Source of the DNA: an uncultured bacterium | GTDB taxonomy: Bacteria; Desulfobacterota; Desulfobaccia; Desulfobaccales; 0-14-0-80-60-11 | Assembly (NCBI GenBank): GCA_937943575.1 | Contig: CALEAV010000007.1 | Span: 16,508-80,507 of the forward strand | Length of the DNA: 64,000 nucleotides | Direction of reading: 5' to 3' | In this document: piece by piece, positions 38,648-47,793 of the stretch | Layout of the letters: each line of letters opens with the position of its first letter | How positions within the stretch are numbered: position 1 is the stretch's first letter | Notes under the pieces: model-generated | The model's input: the letters and a program-made list of their open reading frames with translations, nothing else | Databases searched by the model: none | What the model was told of the DNA's origin: nothing | Position numbers and translations under genes: made by a program

Positions 38648-39694
38648 TCAGGGGACCAGGGGCGGGCCGTCCAGGCCGGTGGTCTCGGGAAAGCCGGCCA
38701 TGAGGTTGAAGTTGCACACCGCCTGGGCCGCGGCGCCCCGCCCCAGGTTGTCGATGGCGGCCACCACCACCACCCGGTCCCCCGCCGGGTGCACCCTGAG
38801 GGCCAGGTCGCAGAAATTGGTGCCCCGCACTTGGGCGGTAGTGGGGAGAGTTCCCGGCGGCATCATCCGGACGAAGGGCTCGTCCCGATAGAAGCCTTCG
38901 TAGAGCCCATAAAGCTCCGCCTCGGTGGCCGGCGAAGTCAGGGTGGCGTAGAGGGTGGCGAGGATGCCCCGGTTCATGGGCACCAGATGGGGGGTGAAGG
39001 TGAGGCGCACCGGCTCCCCGGCCAGGAGGCTCAGCTCCTGCTCCATCTCCGGGGTGTGGCGGTGCTCGAAGACCTTGTAGGCCCGGAAGCTGTCCGCCAC
39101 TTCGCAGAAGGAGGTGGCCAAGGACGCCCCCCGGCCGGCGCCGCTGACGCCGCTTTTGCAGTCGGCGATGAGGGTGTGGAGCTCCACCCGCCGGGCCCTG
39201 ACCAGGGGCGCCAGCCCCAGGACGACCGCGGTGGGGTAGCACCCCGGGTTTCCCACCAGGCGGGCCGTGGCCAAGCGCTGCCGGTGGAGCTCCGGCAGGC
39301 CGTAGACCGCCTCCTCCAGCAGCTCCGGGGCCGTGTGCGGCTGATACCAGGCTTCATACACTCCAGGGTCCCGGAAGCGGAAGTCGGCGCTCAGGTCCAC
39401 CACCCGCATGCCCGCAGCCAGCAGGCGGGGCACCATCTCCAGGGCGCTGCGATGCGGCACTGCGGTAAAGGCAAACCGGGCCCGCCTCGCCACCTCCTCC
39501 GGGTCCGGGGGGATGAACTCCTGGTGGACGATCCCGGCCAGGGCGGGGAAGACCTGGCCCACCGGCCGGCCCTGATACTCCCGGGAGGTGAGGGCCGCAA
39601 GCCGGACGTGCGGGTGCCGGGCCAGAAGGCGCAGCAGCTCCAGGCCGGTGTAGCCCGAGGCCCCCACCACCGCCACGGTCACCTGGGCGGACAT
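38648..39694 (-). CDS. argC: N-acetyl-gamma-glutamyl-phosphate reductase
   Basis: NADPH-dependent third step of arginine synthesis, 348 residues. NAD(P) motif VVGASGYTG (near 9-17) and the catalytic cysteine in GNPGCYPT (near 147-154), followed by CKSGVSGAGR, are diagnostic. It begins 9 bases after rpsI. Placement behind the ribosomal protein pair and before truA makes a mixed translation/arginine operon. Confidence 0.97.
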   Translation of the reverse strand: MSAQVTVAVVGASGYTGLELLRLLARHPHVRLAALTSREYQGRPVGQVFPALAGIVHQEFIPPDPEEVARRARFAFTAVPHRSALEMVPRLLAAGMRVVDLSADFRFRDPGVYEAWYQPHTAPELLEEAVYGLPELHRQRLATARLVGNPGCYPTAVVLGLAPLVRARRVELHTLIADCKSGVSGAGRGASLATSFCEVADSFRAYKVFEHRHTPEMEQELSLLAGEPVRLTFTPHLVPMNRGILATLYATLTSPATEAELYGLYEGFYRDEPFVRMMPPGTLPTTAQVRGTNFCDLALRVHPAGDRVVVVAAIDNLGRGAAAQAVCNFNLMAGFPETTGLDGPPLVP

Positions 39695-39703
39695 GGCAAA
39701 AAA

Positions 39704-40099
39704 TTACCGCTTGGAGTATTGGCAGCCCCGGCGGGCGCCCCGCCGGCCGTATTTCTTGCGCTCCTTGATCCGGGCGTCCCGGGTAAGGTAGCCTGCCTTT
39801 TTGAGGAGGGGGCGGTATTCGGGGTTGAGCTCCTGCAGGGCCCGGCTGAGGCCGTGCTTGATGGCCCCGGCCTGGCCTTCGGGGCCGCCGCCGGTGACCC
39901 TCACCAGGATGTCCAACTCGGCGCCCACGTTGAGGAGCCGCAAGGGCTGGCTGACCAGATTGCGGGTGGTCTCCAGGGGGAAATAGTCCTGGAAATCCCG
40001 GTCATTGATGATGATGCGGCCGTTGCCCGGCCGGAGGTAGACCCGGGCCACCGCCGATTTCCGTTTGCCCACCGCATGGATGTTGAACGACTGGGCCAT
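39704..40099 (-). CDS. rpsI: Ribosomal protein S9
   Basis: Small-subunit protein S9, 131 residues, with [16 protein letters not shown] near the N-terminus and the conserved C-terminal -SKR that reaches the P-site tRNA. Its ATG overlaps the rplM stop by one base (TAATG). Confidence 0.98.
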   Translation of the reverse strand: MAQSFNIHAVGKRKSAVARVYLRPGNGRIIINDRDFQDYFPLETTRNLVSQPLRLLNVGAELDILVRVTGGGPEGQAGAIKHGLSRALQELNPEYRPLLKKAGYLTRDARIKERKKYGRRGARRGCQYSKR

Positions 40100-40533
40100 T
40101 AGTCCTCCCAGGTCACCGGCCGGGGCTGCTGGGCCTCATGGGGATGCCCGGGGCCGGCGTAAATCTTCAGTTTCTTGAGGAGCTGGCGCCCCAGGCTGTT
40201 TTTGGGGAGCATGCCCCGAACCGCCTGGCGCAGCAAGTCCTCCGGCCGTTTCTTCAGAAGCTGCCGGGCGGTGATGCTCTTGAGCCCGCCCATGTAGCCG
40301 GTATGGCGGTAATATATCTTTTTGTCCCACTTCTGCCCGGTGAGGCGCACCTTGTCGGCATTCACCACCACCACGAAATCCCCGGTGTCGAGGTGAGGGG
40401 TGAAAACGGGTTTGGTTTTACCCCGCAGCGCCATGGCAATGCGGCTGGCCAGGCGGCCCAGCACCTGGCCCTGGGCGTCCACCAGGAGCCACTCCCGGGG
40501 CACTTCCCCTTTCTTGGCCATATAGGTCGGCAT
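40099..40533 (-). CDS. rplM: Ribosomal protein L13
   Basis: Large-subunit protein L13, 144 residues, beginning [15 protein letters not shown], with VLGRLAS and the AVRGMLPKN segment. The ATG at 40533 follows GAGGG with 6-base spacing and matches the usual L13 start; the frame stays open further upstream into the promoter. Confidence 0.98.
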   Translation of the reverse strand: MPTYMAKKGEVPREWLLVDAQGQVLGRLASRIAMALRGKTKPVFTPHLDTGDFVVVVNADKVRLTGQKWDKKIYYRHTGYMGGLKSITARQLLKKRPEDLLRQAVRGMLPKNSLGRQLLKKLKIYAGPGHPHEAQQPRPVTWED

Positions 40534-40563
40534 GACAACCCTCGTCTCAGAAATAACCTGATT

Positions 40564-40593
40564 AATATATCGATTTCCCCCAAAGCTTGTCAA
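40564..40593 (-). promoter_or_regulatory. Predicted promoter of rplM-rpsI-argC-truA
   Basis: TTGACA (40593-40588), an 18-base spacer and TATATT (40569-40564) in a locally AT-rich stretch, giving a leader of about 25 bases. A strong promoter as expected for ribosomal proteins. Confidence 0.65.
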
Positions 40594-40796
40594 TCCCCAG
40601 GTGCGGCGGGGGGACATTTCGGCCTTGGCGGCCGGGCCACCGTGAGTGGCGGCGGGCCCCCCTGCCGCCAGACCCCTTCATGAGGCTTGGGGGAGAGGGC
40701 GTGAAGGGCAGCAGGGCGCTGCTCCTCGGGATGAGTCCAGGGCCAGGGTGCGGTCCCCCCGCGGTTTCCTTCTCCCCTTTTTTGGGCGACAATGAG

Positions 40797-41432
40797 GTGA
40801 CTTCCTTCAAGGAGGCGGCCATTTTCCCCCTGTTTCTCATTGCCGCCATGGTCCTGCATGCCTGGCCGGCACCGGCCCCGGCCCAGTCCGGGAGGCCGCC
40901 TGCGGCCCTGCGCCGCCCGCCCCTCCAGCAGCTCTTTCATACCGAGCGGGTGGATGTCGTCTATGACCGCCGGGAGCACCTGGAGGAGCTGGCCCGCCGG
41001 CTGGGGGTGGCGCCGCCGGCCCCCGGAGCGCCCCCGGACCTGGGCACCCTGGCCCTGCGCTTGGATGACATGCTGGCGGAAATCACCCGGGTGCTCAAGC
41101 GCCAGCCGCCGCCGGGGGTGCGGCTTAGGCTGCGGCTTGTGCCCGATGCCCTGGCGGTGCGCCGGCAGCACGACGCCTTGACCGGCCTGCGGCCCCACAC
41201 TCCCGGGCCCCGGGGCTGGCTGCCCGCCTTTTATGAGCCCAAAAGCCGCACCCTGTATCTCTCGGTGGCGGATGCCCGCATCGGCCTCCTGGCCCATGAA
41301 CTGACCCACTTTGTGCTGAGCGAATCGCCCGGAGGCCGGCCCAGCGAGGTCTTCCAGGAATCCCTGGCCCGCTATCTGGAAGAACGCTACCTCTCGGGGC
41401 GCTCCTTCGATTTCCGGCCGCCGGGGCCTTAG
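40797..41432 (+). CDS. Secreted HExxH metalloprotease-like protein
   Basis: Product of about 211 residues with an N-terminal signal peptide (LFLIAAMVLHAWPAPAPAQS). The zinc motif HELTH lies in LLAHELTHFVLSE with a downstream glutamate in FQESLARYLEERY, fitting a peptidase-MA-like gluzincin. The start is uncertain: GTG at 40797 gives a complete signal peptide, but the only strong ribosome-binding site (AAGGAGG) lies 5 bases before an ATT codon at 40824. The next gene starts 1 base after its stop. Confidence 0.65.
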   Translation: MTSFKEAAIFPLFLIAAMVLHAWPAPAPAQSGRPPAALRRPPLQQLFHTERVDVVYDRREHLEELARRLGVAPPAPGAPPDLGTLALRLDDMLAEITRVLKRQPPPGVRLRLRLVPDALAVRRQHDALTGLRPHTPGPRGWLPAFYEPKSRTLYLSVADARIGLLAHELTHFVLSESPGGRPSEVFQESLARYLEERYLSGRSFDFRPPGP

Positions 41433-41433
41433 G

Positions 41434-42657
41434 ATGTCGGCATCTCCCCCCCGGCTGTTCCCCGCCCTGTGCGCCGTGGGCTTTTTGGCCCGCTTCTCCT
41501 ACGCTCTGGCCCGGAACCCGGTGCTGCCACTCTTTGCCCTGTATTTGGGGGCCGGGCCCGAAGCCATCGGCCTGGCGGTGGGCATCTCCACCGTCACCGG
41601 GATTTTCTTCAAGCTGCCCTCCGGCGCCCTCTCCGATGTCATCGGCCGGCGCCGCACCCTGCTCATGGGCCTGGTTATCTTCGGGGGGATGCCCTTTGCC
41701 TACCTCGTCGTCCATAACTACCCCTCCCTCATCCTCATCCGCTTCCTGCACGGGCTGGCCACTGCCATCTACGGCCCGGTGGCCATGGCGGTGGTGGCGG
41801 ATCTCGCCGGGACCAGAAAAGGCGAATGGCTCTCGTGGTTCTCCTCGGTGACCATCATGGGGACGCTGGCGGGGGCACCGGTGGGCGGATTTCTGCTCAC
41901 CTTTCTGACCCAGGGCCAAGGCCCGGTTCTCGCTGACTTCCGCCTGGTCTTCCTGCTGTCCGGGCTGGCCGGGACCGCTGCCCTCCTTTTGGGTCTGATG
42001 GCCTTACGGGGGAAAGAGACGGTGGCACCTCACCCCGGGGCCCTGAAAGAGCGCCTCAGCCGGTTTTTCTCCGGCATCAAAGAGGTGCTGGGCGACCGGC
42101 GGGTGGTCATCACCTCCAACATGGAGGGTTTGCAGAACCTGACGGTGGGGGCCCTGGAGGCCTTTCTGCCGGTGTATGCGGTCACGGTGGTGGGGCTGAA
42201 TGAATTTCAGGCAGGTTTGCTGTGGGGCGTCCAGGTGCTCACCACCATCCTGGCCAAGCCCATGATGGGGCGCCTGTCCGACCGCTTCGGGCGCAAATTC
42301 ATCATCGGCGCCGGCATGGTCCTGTGCGCCGGCTCTTTCGCCGCCATCCCCCGGCTCACGTCTTTCTCCCCGCTCCTTGCCACCGCCTCGGTTTTCGGGC
42401 TGGGGGAGGCCTTGGTCACCTCGTCGTGTGCAGCCCTGGTGGCGGATGTATGTCAGGAAAGACACTTCGGCGCCGCCATGGGCGCCTTCGGCACCATCTT
42501 TGACCTCGGGCATGCCGCCGGCCCCATCCTGGCCGGCCTCCTCCTGGCCCGTCTGGATTACCCCGGGGCCTTCGGCCTCCTGGCGGCGGTGCTCGCGTCG
42601 GCGGTGCCGGTCTTTGTCCTGGGGGTGAAGGAACCGGGACGCCGGATCGCCCGCTGA
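41434..42657 (+). CDS. Major facilitator superfamily transporter
   Basis: Inner-membrane transporter of 407 residues with about 12 hydrophobic segments. The MFS motif A is seen twice: GALSDVIGRRRTL between helices 2 and 3, and GRLSDRFGRKF in the second half. A central basic loop (ALKERLSRFFSGIKE) joins the halves. It is coupled to the HExxH gene. Substrate unknown; drug or metabolite efflux types are closest in style. Confidence 0.9.
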   Translation: MSASPPRLFPALCAVGFLARFSYALARNPVLPLFALYLGAGPEAIGLAVGISTVTGIFFKLPSGALSDVIGRRRTLLMGLVIFGGMPFAYLVVHNYPSLILIRFLHGLATAIYGPVAMAVVADLAGTRKGEWLSWFSSVTIMGTLAGAPVGGFLLTFLTQGQGPVLADFRLVFLLSGLAGTAALLLGLMALRGKETVAPHPGALKERLSRFFSGIKEVLGDRRVVITSNMEGLQNLTVGALEAFLPVYAVTVVGLNEFQAGLLWGVQVLTTILAKPMMGRLSDRFGRKFIIGAGMVLCAGSFAAIPRLTSFSPLLATASVFGLGEALVTSSCAALVADVCQERHFGAAMGAFGTIFDLGHAAGPILAGLLLARLDYPGAFGLLAAVLASAVPVFVLGVKEPGRRIAR

Positions 42658-42702
42658 CCCGCCGCAGGGCGAACGGTTCGGGTGAGGGCTCCGGGAGACC
42701 GG

Positions 42703-44616
42703 TCAATCCCCCCGGCCGGGCAGGAGCCGGAAGAGCTGCCGCCGGGCGGCGGGCTCCAGGTGAAACTCGGCGGGCATGGGCGCGGCCAGGGCCCCCTGAA
42801 AGGCCCGGCCCAGGGGCGTGGGGGCCAGGCGGCCCCGCTGGCGCATGACCAGGGCTTCAGGCCCCTCGGACCAGGCGGCGGCCAGCCAGTGGATGCCGGC
42901 CTGGGCCAGCCGGGGGCCCAGGGCCTGCACTTGGCGGCCTTCCAGGGGGCCGGCGGTGATCCCCAGGGCGGCCACCGACTCCTGCCGGCCGAGGCGCCGC
43001 AGCTCCCCCAAGCCGGCGGCACTCGCCCCCGCCGGGAGCGTGAGCCCGTAGATCAGGTGGGGCACCGGGGAGCCGTCGGAGAAGGGCAGGGGAAAGCCGG
43101 ACAGCTCGCTACCCAAGCCCGGCACCAGGGCCACGGCCCGGGGATGCTCCCGGCGCAGCTCCCCCAGCATGGCCAAAAGGTGATTCCGCCACACCGGCCA
43201 GGTGACCCGGGGGAGCAATCCGGCGGTGGCATCCCCCGGCCCGGGGTCGTGGGGCGGGCCGAAGAGCTGGAAGAGCACCGCCGGCTCCTCGGCATAACGC
43301 CGGGCCAGGATTCCCCAGAAATCCAAAGAGCCCGGATCCGGCAGCGGCGGGTCATAGCACTCACCCCCGGGGCCCCGGTGCGTGGGCAGCAGGCTGGAGA
43401 GGAGGGAGAGCTGGAGGATAGTGTACAGGCCGGCGGCGGCCGCGGTGGCGACGGCGGCATCCACCGCTTCCAGATAATCCTCGCCGTCGGCCTCGCCCCG
43501 GCCCTCCAGGGCCAGATCCTGGGCCAGGGGGAGGCGCACCACCGTGGCCCCCCAGGAGCGGAGCATCGCCGCCTCCGCCGAGCTCAGGGGGAGTGGGAAG
43601 GTGCTGCCCTGGGGGGCGGCCCGCTCCAGCCCCTGCAGGGTGACCCCCCTAAGGAGCCGCACCCGGTCCCGTTCATCCACCAGAAAGCGCCCCTCCACCC
43701 GCAGCCAGGGAAGGTGGCCGGAGAGGCTGCCGCCGGGCAGGCGGGCGGCTCCGGGCCGGGGGTGGGGGTTGTCGGCCGGCAGGATCAGGGTCCGCTTCCG
43801 GGCCGGCGCCTCTAACGTGGGCCGGCGCCAAGGGATTTTCTTAGCGGCGGGACCCCGGCGGGGGCGGCCGATGCGGGAGCGCGGCGCCACCCCGGCGGCC
43901 CGGGGGCTTTCCCGGTCTTTGGCGGGGATTTTCCAGGGCGCCACCGGGCCGGTGGCCTTGACCCGGGGCTTGTCCCGCTGCGGAGCGGGTTTTTGTCCGG
44001 CGGGGCGGACCACCCGGGGGCTGAGTTCAGCCGCTCGGCGGCGCTCGGACTGCGGCCGCTTTTTCTCCGGTTCCCGGGAGGCTGGCAGCTTTTCCCGGCG
44101 CCAGTCACCGCCGGGTTTGGCCGACAAGGCGAGTGGCGGCCTCTCTTTTTCCGGCCTCGGCCCCTGTGGCCGACGCGCCGGGGCCTTTTTGGCCCTGAGG
44201 GTCTGAGGCCGCCGTGGCCGGGTTTTGGCGGGTGGCTTGGCCGGCTTTGGACGGCGTTCCCGACGCTTAGGTTCCCCCGCCTGGCGGGTGGCCAAGGGGG
44301 CCATAGTGCGCCGGGCTTCCCGACTGCTCTCCCGGGCCTCCTCCTCCTTGGCTGCTTGCCGTCTTTCCTGGCGGCGTTGCTGCTGGAGACGCCGCCGGCG
44401 GGCCGCCTCCTGCTCCCGGCGGCGCCGCTCCTTCTCCTCCCGCTCCCGGGCCTCCCGCAGAGCCTCAGCCCGGCGGGCCTCCTGCCGCTGACGCTCCCGG
44501 GCCTCCTCCCGGGTCCGGACGGCGGCCTCGGCCCGGCGCTCCTCCTCCCGGCGGCGGGCCCGCTCCGCCTGCCGTTCTGCCCGGCGGCGCTCTGCCGCTC
44601 TGTCGGTGCGGCTCAT
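42703..44616 (-). CDS. Catalytically degenerate GH5-like protein with basic R/E/K-rich arm
   Basis: A 637-residue product in two parts. Residues 1-100 are almost wholly Arg, Glu, Ala and Gln (coiled-coil-like), and 105-280 are rich in Lys/Arg/Pro. Residues about 303-610 match the GH5 domain of the nearby 45081-47792 gene: LPWLRVEGRFLVDERDRVRL parallels its LKWLRVDGNRLVNEDGDPVV, and EEPAVLFQLFGPPHD parallels REPAVLFDLFNEPHV. The acid/base Glu of NEP is replaced (GPP at 453-455) and no TEWGG nucleophile is present, so it is probably not an active hydrolase. No signal peptide. The start at 44616 has a weak ribosome-binding site and could be shorter or longer. Confidence 0.65.
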   Translation of the reverse strand: MSRTDRAAERRRAERQAERARRREEERRAEAAVRTREEARERQRQEARRAEALREAREREEKERRRREQEAARRRRLQQQRRQERRQAAKEEEARESSREARRTMAPLATRQAGEPKRRERRPKPAKPPAKTRPRRPQTLRAKKAPARRPQGPRPEKERPPLALSAKPGGDWRREKLPASREPEKKRPQSERRRAAELSPRVVRPAGQKPAPQRDKPRVKATGPVAPWKIPAKDRESPRAAGVAPRSRIGRPRRGPAAKKIPWRRPTLEAPARKRTLILPADNPHPRPGAARLPGGSLSGHLPWLRVEGRFLVDERDRVRLLRGVTLQGLERAAPQGSTFPLPLSSAEAAMLRSWGATVVRLPLAQDLALEGRGEADGEDYLEAVDAAVATAAAAGLYTILQLSLLSSLLPTHRGPGGECYDPPLPDPGSLDFWGILARRYAEEPAVLFQLFGPPHDPGPGDATAGLLPRVTWPVWRNHLLAMLGELRREHPRAVALVPGLGSELSGFPLPFSDGSPVPHLIYGLTLPAGASAAGLGELRRLGRQESVAALGITAGPLEGRQVQALGPRLAQAGIHWLAAAWSEGPEALVMRQRGRLAPTPLGRAFQGALAAPMPAEFHLEPAARRQLFRLLPGRGD

Positions 44617-44820
44617 GCTGCGGTCCCGTGGCGTGTCAGCGGCTCCGCCGCCACGCACAACCCCCAGGAAATCGTAGCCATTTCGGGGCCAGGGAGGACA
44701 CCCCAGAGGCAAGGCCCTGCTGCGATTCCTGATGGAATTTCATTGAAATTTCCCTTGGATAAATAAGGACCCCTGCAACGCCTGCATCCCGGCCCCCTTC
44801 GATTCCCGGGCTCCTTTCAT

Positions 44821-45084
44821 TTAGGCGACTCCCGGCTCCTCCGGCTCTTCCGGTTCCTCCGGCAGGCGGGCCCAGACCTGTTCCAGGGCCTCCTGCAGGC
44901 GGGGAAAGAGCCGGGCTTCCATCGCCGCCAGCTCCTCATCCAGCTCCCGGGCCCGCTCCGGGTCCATTTCCCCCACCTTGAGGCGCAAAAGCAGCAGCTC
45001 CTCAAAGCGGTCCAGATCCCGGGGCCGGGCCTGGGGGTGGAGGGCCAGCACCGCCGCCCGCTCCTCGGGAGTGAGGGTCCTCAT
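44821..45084 (-). CDS. Small acidic helical protein of unknown function (87 aa)
   Basis: An 87-residue product, mostly helix (FEELLLLRLKVGEMDPERAR and LDEELAAMEARLF), with a Glu/Pro tail EEPEEPEEP. The ATG at 45084 overlaps the GH5-peptidase stop (ATGA), so it is translationally coupled; an ATG at 45099 is an alternative. Possibly an accessory or chaperone-like subunit for the large enzyme; that is inference from coupling only. Confidence 0.6.
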   Translation of the reverse strand: MRTLTPEERAAVLALHPQARPRDLDRFEELLLLRLKVGEMDPERARELDEELAAMEARLFPRLQEALEQVWARLPEEPEEPEEPGVA

Positions 45085-47792
45085 CGCCCCAGTTTCCATT
45101 CCAGCCGATCCCTAAGAAATCTGAGGGTCAGCCGGTCCAGACGGCACCCTGGAGGAAAACGGGCCAGGAAGTAGTTGTCCATCAGGTTGGGCTGCGCCGG
45201 GTTGATCAGCTCCGGGTGATAGCTGCACCAGGAGGCCGGGTAGCCCAGACCGTCGCGCCGGCGGTCGCTGGCGTAGCTTTGCCCGTCATAGTCGGCAAAC
45301 CGCCGGGGGATGGGGCCGCCGGCCCGGGACCGGCGCTTGCGGTTCACTTCGAATAACACCAGGGGCAGGTCGGCATACAGATCATCCACGCCGCCATTGT
45401 CCCGGTCGGAGAAGGCGTGCACGAATTCATGCAAGGGATCCAGGATATAATCCACGGGCGCATGCAGGGTCGCCACTCCCGGTTCCCGGGGCCGGCGCCG
45501 GTGGTGGTGTCTGGCCCCGTCGTAACGAAATGGGCGGCCCTCTGAGGCAATGTCGTCCACGGTGTAAGAGGCCGAGCAGCGCCGGTGGCCGGGGGAATGA
45601 TAGAACACCAGGCAGACGTCGGCCTCAAGCAGCTCCGCCGCCAGATAAGCCCGGACCCGCCCCCGGTCCGGCTCCATGACGCCGCCGGCCAGCTGCCGGC
45701 ACAGGGCATGGGCCGCCTCCACTGTGTCCGGGGCGAACCGGGCCGCCACCCGGATATCCAGGGCGTACGGGTGCAGCAGGGTCTCCCGCTGGCCAAAGAG
45801 CGAGCGCAGGGCCTGAGCCACCGCCCGGTGGAAGCGCTCCCGGCGGCTGAGCAGGGGCTCGGCCTGGAAGCCCCCCCGCCGGGTCTCCACCACCGGATTG
45901 GCCAGCAACAGAATGGTAAACCGGCGCTCCGCGGGCTTGCTCTCATCCCCCGGATAGATTTCGGTAAACTCCCCGGGAGCCGCCTCCACCCGAAGACTCA
46001 CCGGGTCGCTATGCACCCCGTCCGGCCGCACCACCCAGCACAGCACCTCCCCCAGGGGCACCGTGGCCGGCAGCCGGTCCACCAGCAGGAGGTGGGGCAG
46101 ACTCAGCGTGGGCAGGACGGACACCCGGGCCGCCGGGGTCCAGAACTCCAGGCGGCTCCCCGGCAGAAAATCATGGCCCTGCACGGCGAAGAAATCCTCC
46201 CGCCTCGCCGGACCGGTGCGAATGAGATACCGGCCGCGGCCGCCCCGGGGCCGGTCCAGGGCGAAGGCCAGCCGGGGGAAGGCCGGCATGGTGTTCAGGG
46301 CCGCCCGGACCAGCTCTCCGAACTCGGTGGGCCGGCGGCGGGAGCCGTCCATGATGTAGGTGCGCCAGGTGACCTGGGCGCCGGTGGGCAGGGTGCGGCT
46401 CCCGGTGCCCCGCTCCACCAGAAGCGGCTTATCGGCCCAGGACCAGGCGGTCCAGCCTGCCAGGCCCGGCCAGACGCCGTCCCGGAAGCGGTGCCGATCC
46501 CGGAGATACTGCTCCAGCTCAATCCCCCAGCGGAGTTGAGCCGCCTCGCCCCCCCACTCGGTGATGAAGATGGGATGGGCCTCCCGGAGGCGGGGAAAGC
46601 CGAACCAATAATCCCAATCGGCCCGGGTGGCGGTGCTGCGGCCGGGAGTGGTGTGGTGGTAGACGTGGGCGGCATAGACGGCGTTGGGCAGGGTGCGGCC
46701 GCCGGGCAGGGGCACCGGAAAATGGCGCAGGTTGAGGGCCCAGTCCCAGCCGCTGACAAAGAGGAGGGCCCGGCCGTGCTCCCGGTGGATCACCTGCTCC
46801 AGGCGCCTCACCCAGGTGTGCCAATGGTCCACCCATTCCTTTTCCGTGGCCAGCCGGGGGGTCACCGCAGCCTGATCGTCGGCCAGGGGGACGTGAGGCT
46901 CGTTGAACAGGTCGAAGAGCACCGCCGGCTCCCGCCGGTAGCGGCTGGCCAGCAGCCGCCAGAGGCGCACGGAGTTCTCCTCCGGCAGGGGCGGCACCCG
47001 GTTCACCGAGCCGTCCGCCAGGTGCCCGAAGTCCCGGCGGGTGTCGAACCACTGCAGGTCCAGGAGCGTATAGGCGCCCTCATGGGCGGCCCACTCAATG
47101 ATGCGGTCCAGGTTGGCCAGGTAATCCTCCCGGGTGAGGGCCCACTCCTGGTTGAGGGGCAGGCGGATGACATTGGCCCGCCAATGGCGCACGATCTCCC
47201 GGATGAGCTCCCGGGTGATGCCCGCGCCCTCCCGGGAGGTAGGCCGCCTCACCCCGGTGGGATCGAGAGCCCCCCGGTCGGTGTATTCCATACCGGAGAG
47301 GTTCACGCCCCGGAGCACCACCGGGTCGCCGTCCTCGTTCACCAGGCGGTTGCCGTCCACCCGGAGCCACTTCAAGCTTCCGGAGAGGCGGCGGCGCACC
47401 GGCGGCAGGCGGGTGCCCGGGGGGGCCAGGTAGATGGCCGGGGCCTGCCGGAAATCGTGGGCCGCCAGGCTCTCCTCCTCCCCTCGGCGGCCCGGCGCGG
47501 GGCCGTCATAGGCAATGGCCCGGTAGTAAAGGTAAGGATAACGGCGGAGCGCCCGCCAGGCGGCCTCATCCAGGCGGTAGCGGGCCCGGCCCCGCTTCAC
47601 CGGGAGGGGCCCTTCGTCCCGGGAGGTGGAGAAATTCTCCGGCCGGCGCCGGTTCGCCAGGGCGCCGTTGAAGAGCACCGGGTCGGTGGTCACCTCCACC
47701 TCGCAGAACTGCCGGTCCGTGGTGATGGTGAAGGCCGGAGGCGGCCCGGTGGGGTCCACGGTGGGACGCTCAGCCCGGATGCGCACTGCCAT
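45081..47792 (-). CDS. GH5 glycoside hydrolase fused to an HExxH metallopeptidase-like domain
   Basis: A 903-residue multidomain protein. About 1-125: beta-rich N-terminal domain. About 138-480: GH5 (cellulase-type) barrel with the acid/base Glu298 in LFNEPH and the nucleophile Glu412 in FITEWGG, plus HVYHH and a WSW segment near 450. About 505-605: beta-sandwich linker. About 620-903: a domain with HEFVH at 788-792, then WCSYHPELI and PNLMDNY, reminiscent of M64 (IgA peptidase-like) metallopeptidases. No Sec signal peptide or membrane helix is visible. GGAGG precedes the ATG at 47792, one base after the previous stop. GH5 assignment is firm; peptidase family is tentative. Confidence 0.75.
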   Translation of the reverse strand: MAVRIRAERPTVDPTGPPPAFTITTDRQFCEVEVTTDPVLFNGALANRRRPENFSTSRDEGPLPVKRGRARYRLDEAAWRALRRYPYLYYRAIAYDGPAPGRRGEEESLAAHDFRQAPAIYLAPPGTRLPPVRRRLSGSLKWLRVDGNRLVNEDGDPVVLRGVNLSGMEYTDRGALDPTGVRRPTSREGAGITRELIREIVRHWRANVIRLPLNQEWALTREDYLANLDRIIEWAAHEGAYTLLDLQWFDTRRDFGHLADGSVNRVPPLPEENSVRLWRLLASRYRREPAVLFDLFNEPHVPLADDQAAVTPRLATEKEWVDHWHTWVRRLEQVIHREHGRALLFVSGWDWALNLRHFPVPLPGGRTLPNAVYAAHVYHHTTPGRSTATRADWDYWFGFPRLREAHPIFITEWGGEAAQLRWGIELEQYLRDRHRFRDGVWPGLAGWTAWSWADKPLLVERGTGSRTLPTGAQVTWRTYIMDGSRRRPTEFGELVRAALNTMPAFPRLAFALDRPRGGRGRYLIRTGPARREDFFAVQGHDFLPGSRLEFWTPAARVSVLPTLSLPHLLLVDRLPATVPLGEVLCWVVRPDGVHSDPVSLRVEAAPGEFTEIYPGDESKPAERRFTILLLANPVVETRRGGFQAEPLLSRRERFHRAVAQALRSLFGQRETLLHPYALDIRVAARFAPDTVEAAHALCRQLAGGVMEPDRGRVRAYLAAELLEADVCLVFYHSPGHRRCSASYTVDDIASEGRPFRYDGARHHHRRRPREPGVATLHAPVDYILDPLHEFVHAFSDRDNGGVDDLYADLPLVLFEVNRKRRSRAGGPIPRRFADYDGQSYASDRRRDGLGYPASWCSYHPELINPAQPNLMDNYFLARFPPGCRLDRLTLRFLRDRLEWKLGR

Positions 47793-47793
47793 C

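Noticed and set aside
36465..38891. 808-codon plus-strand frame opposite phoU, truA and hrcA
   Set aside because: Antisense shadow of three well-supported genes; low-complexity translation.
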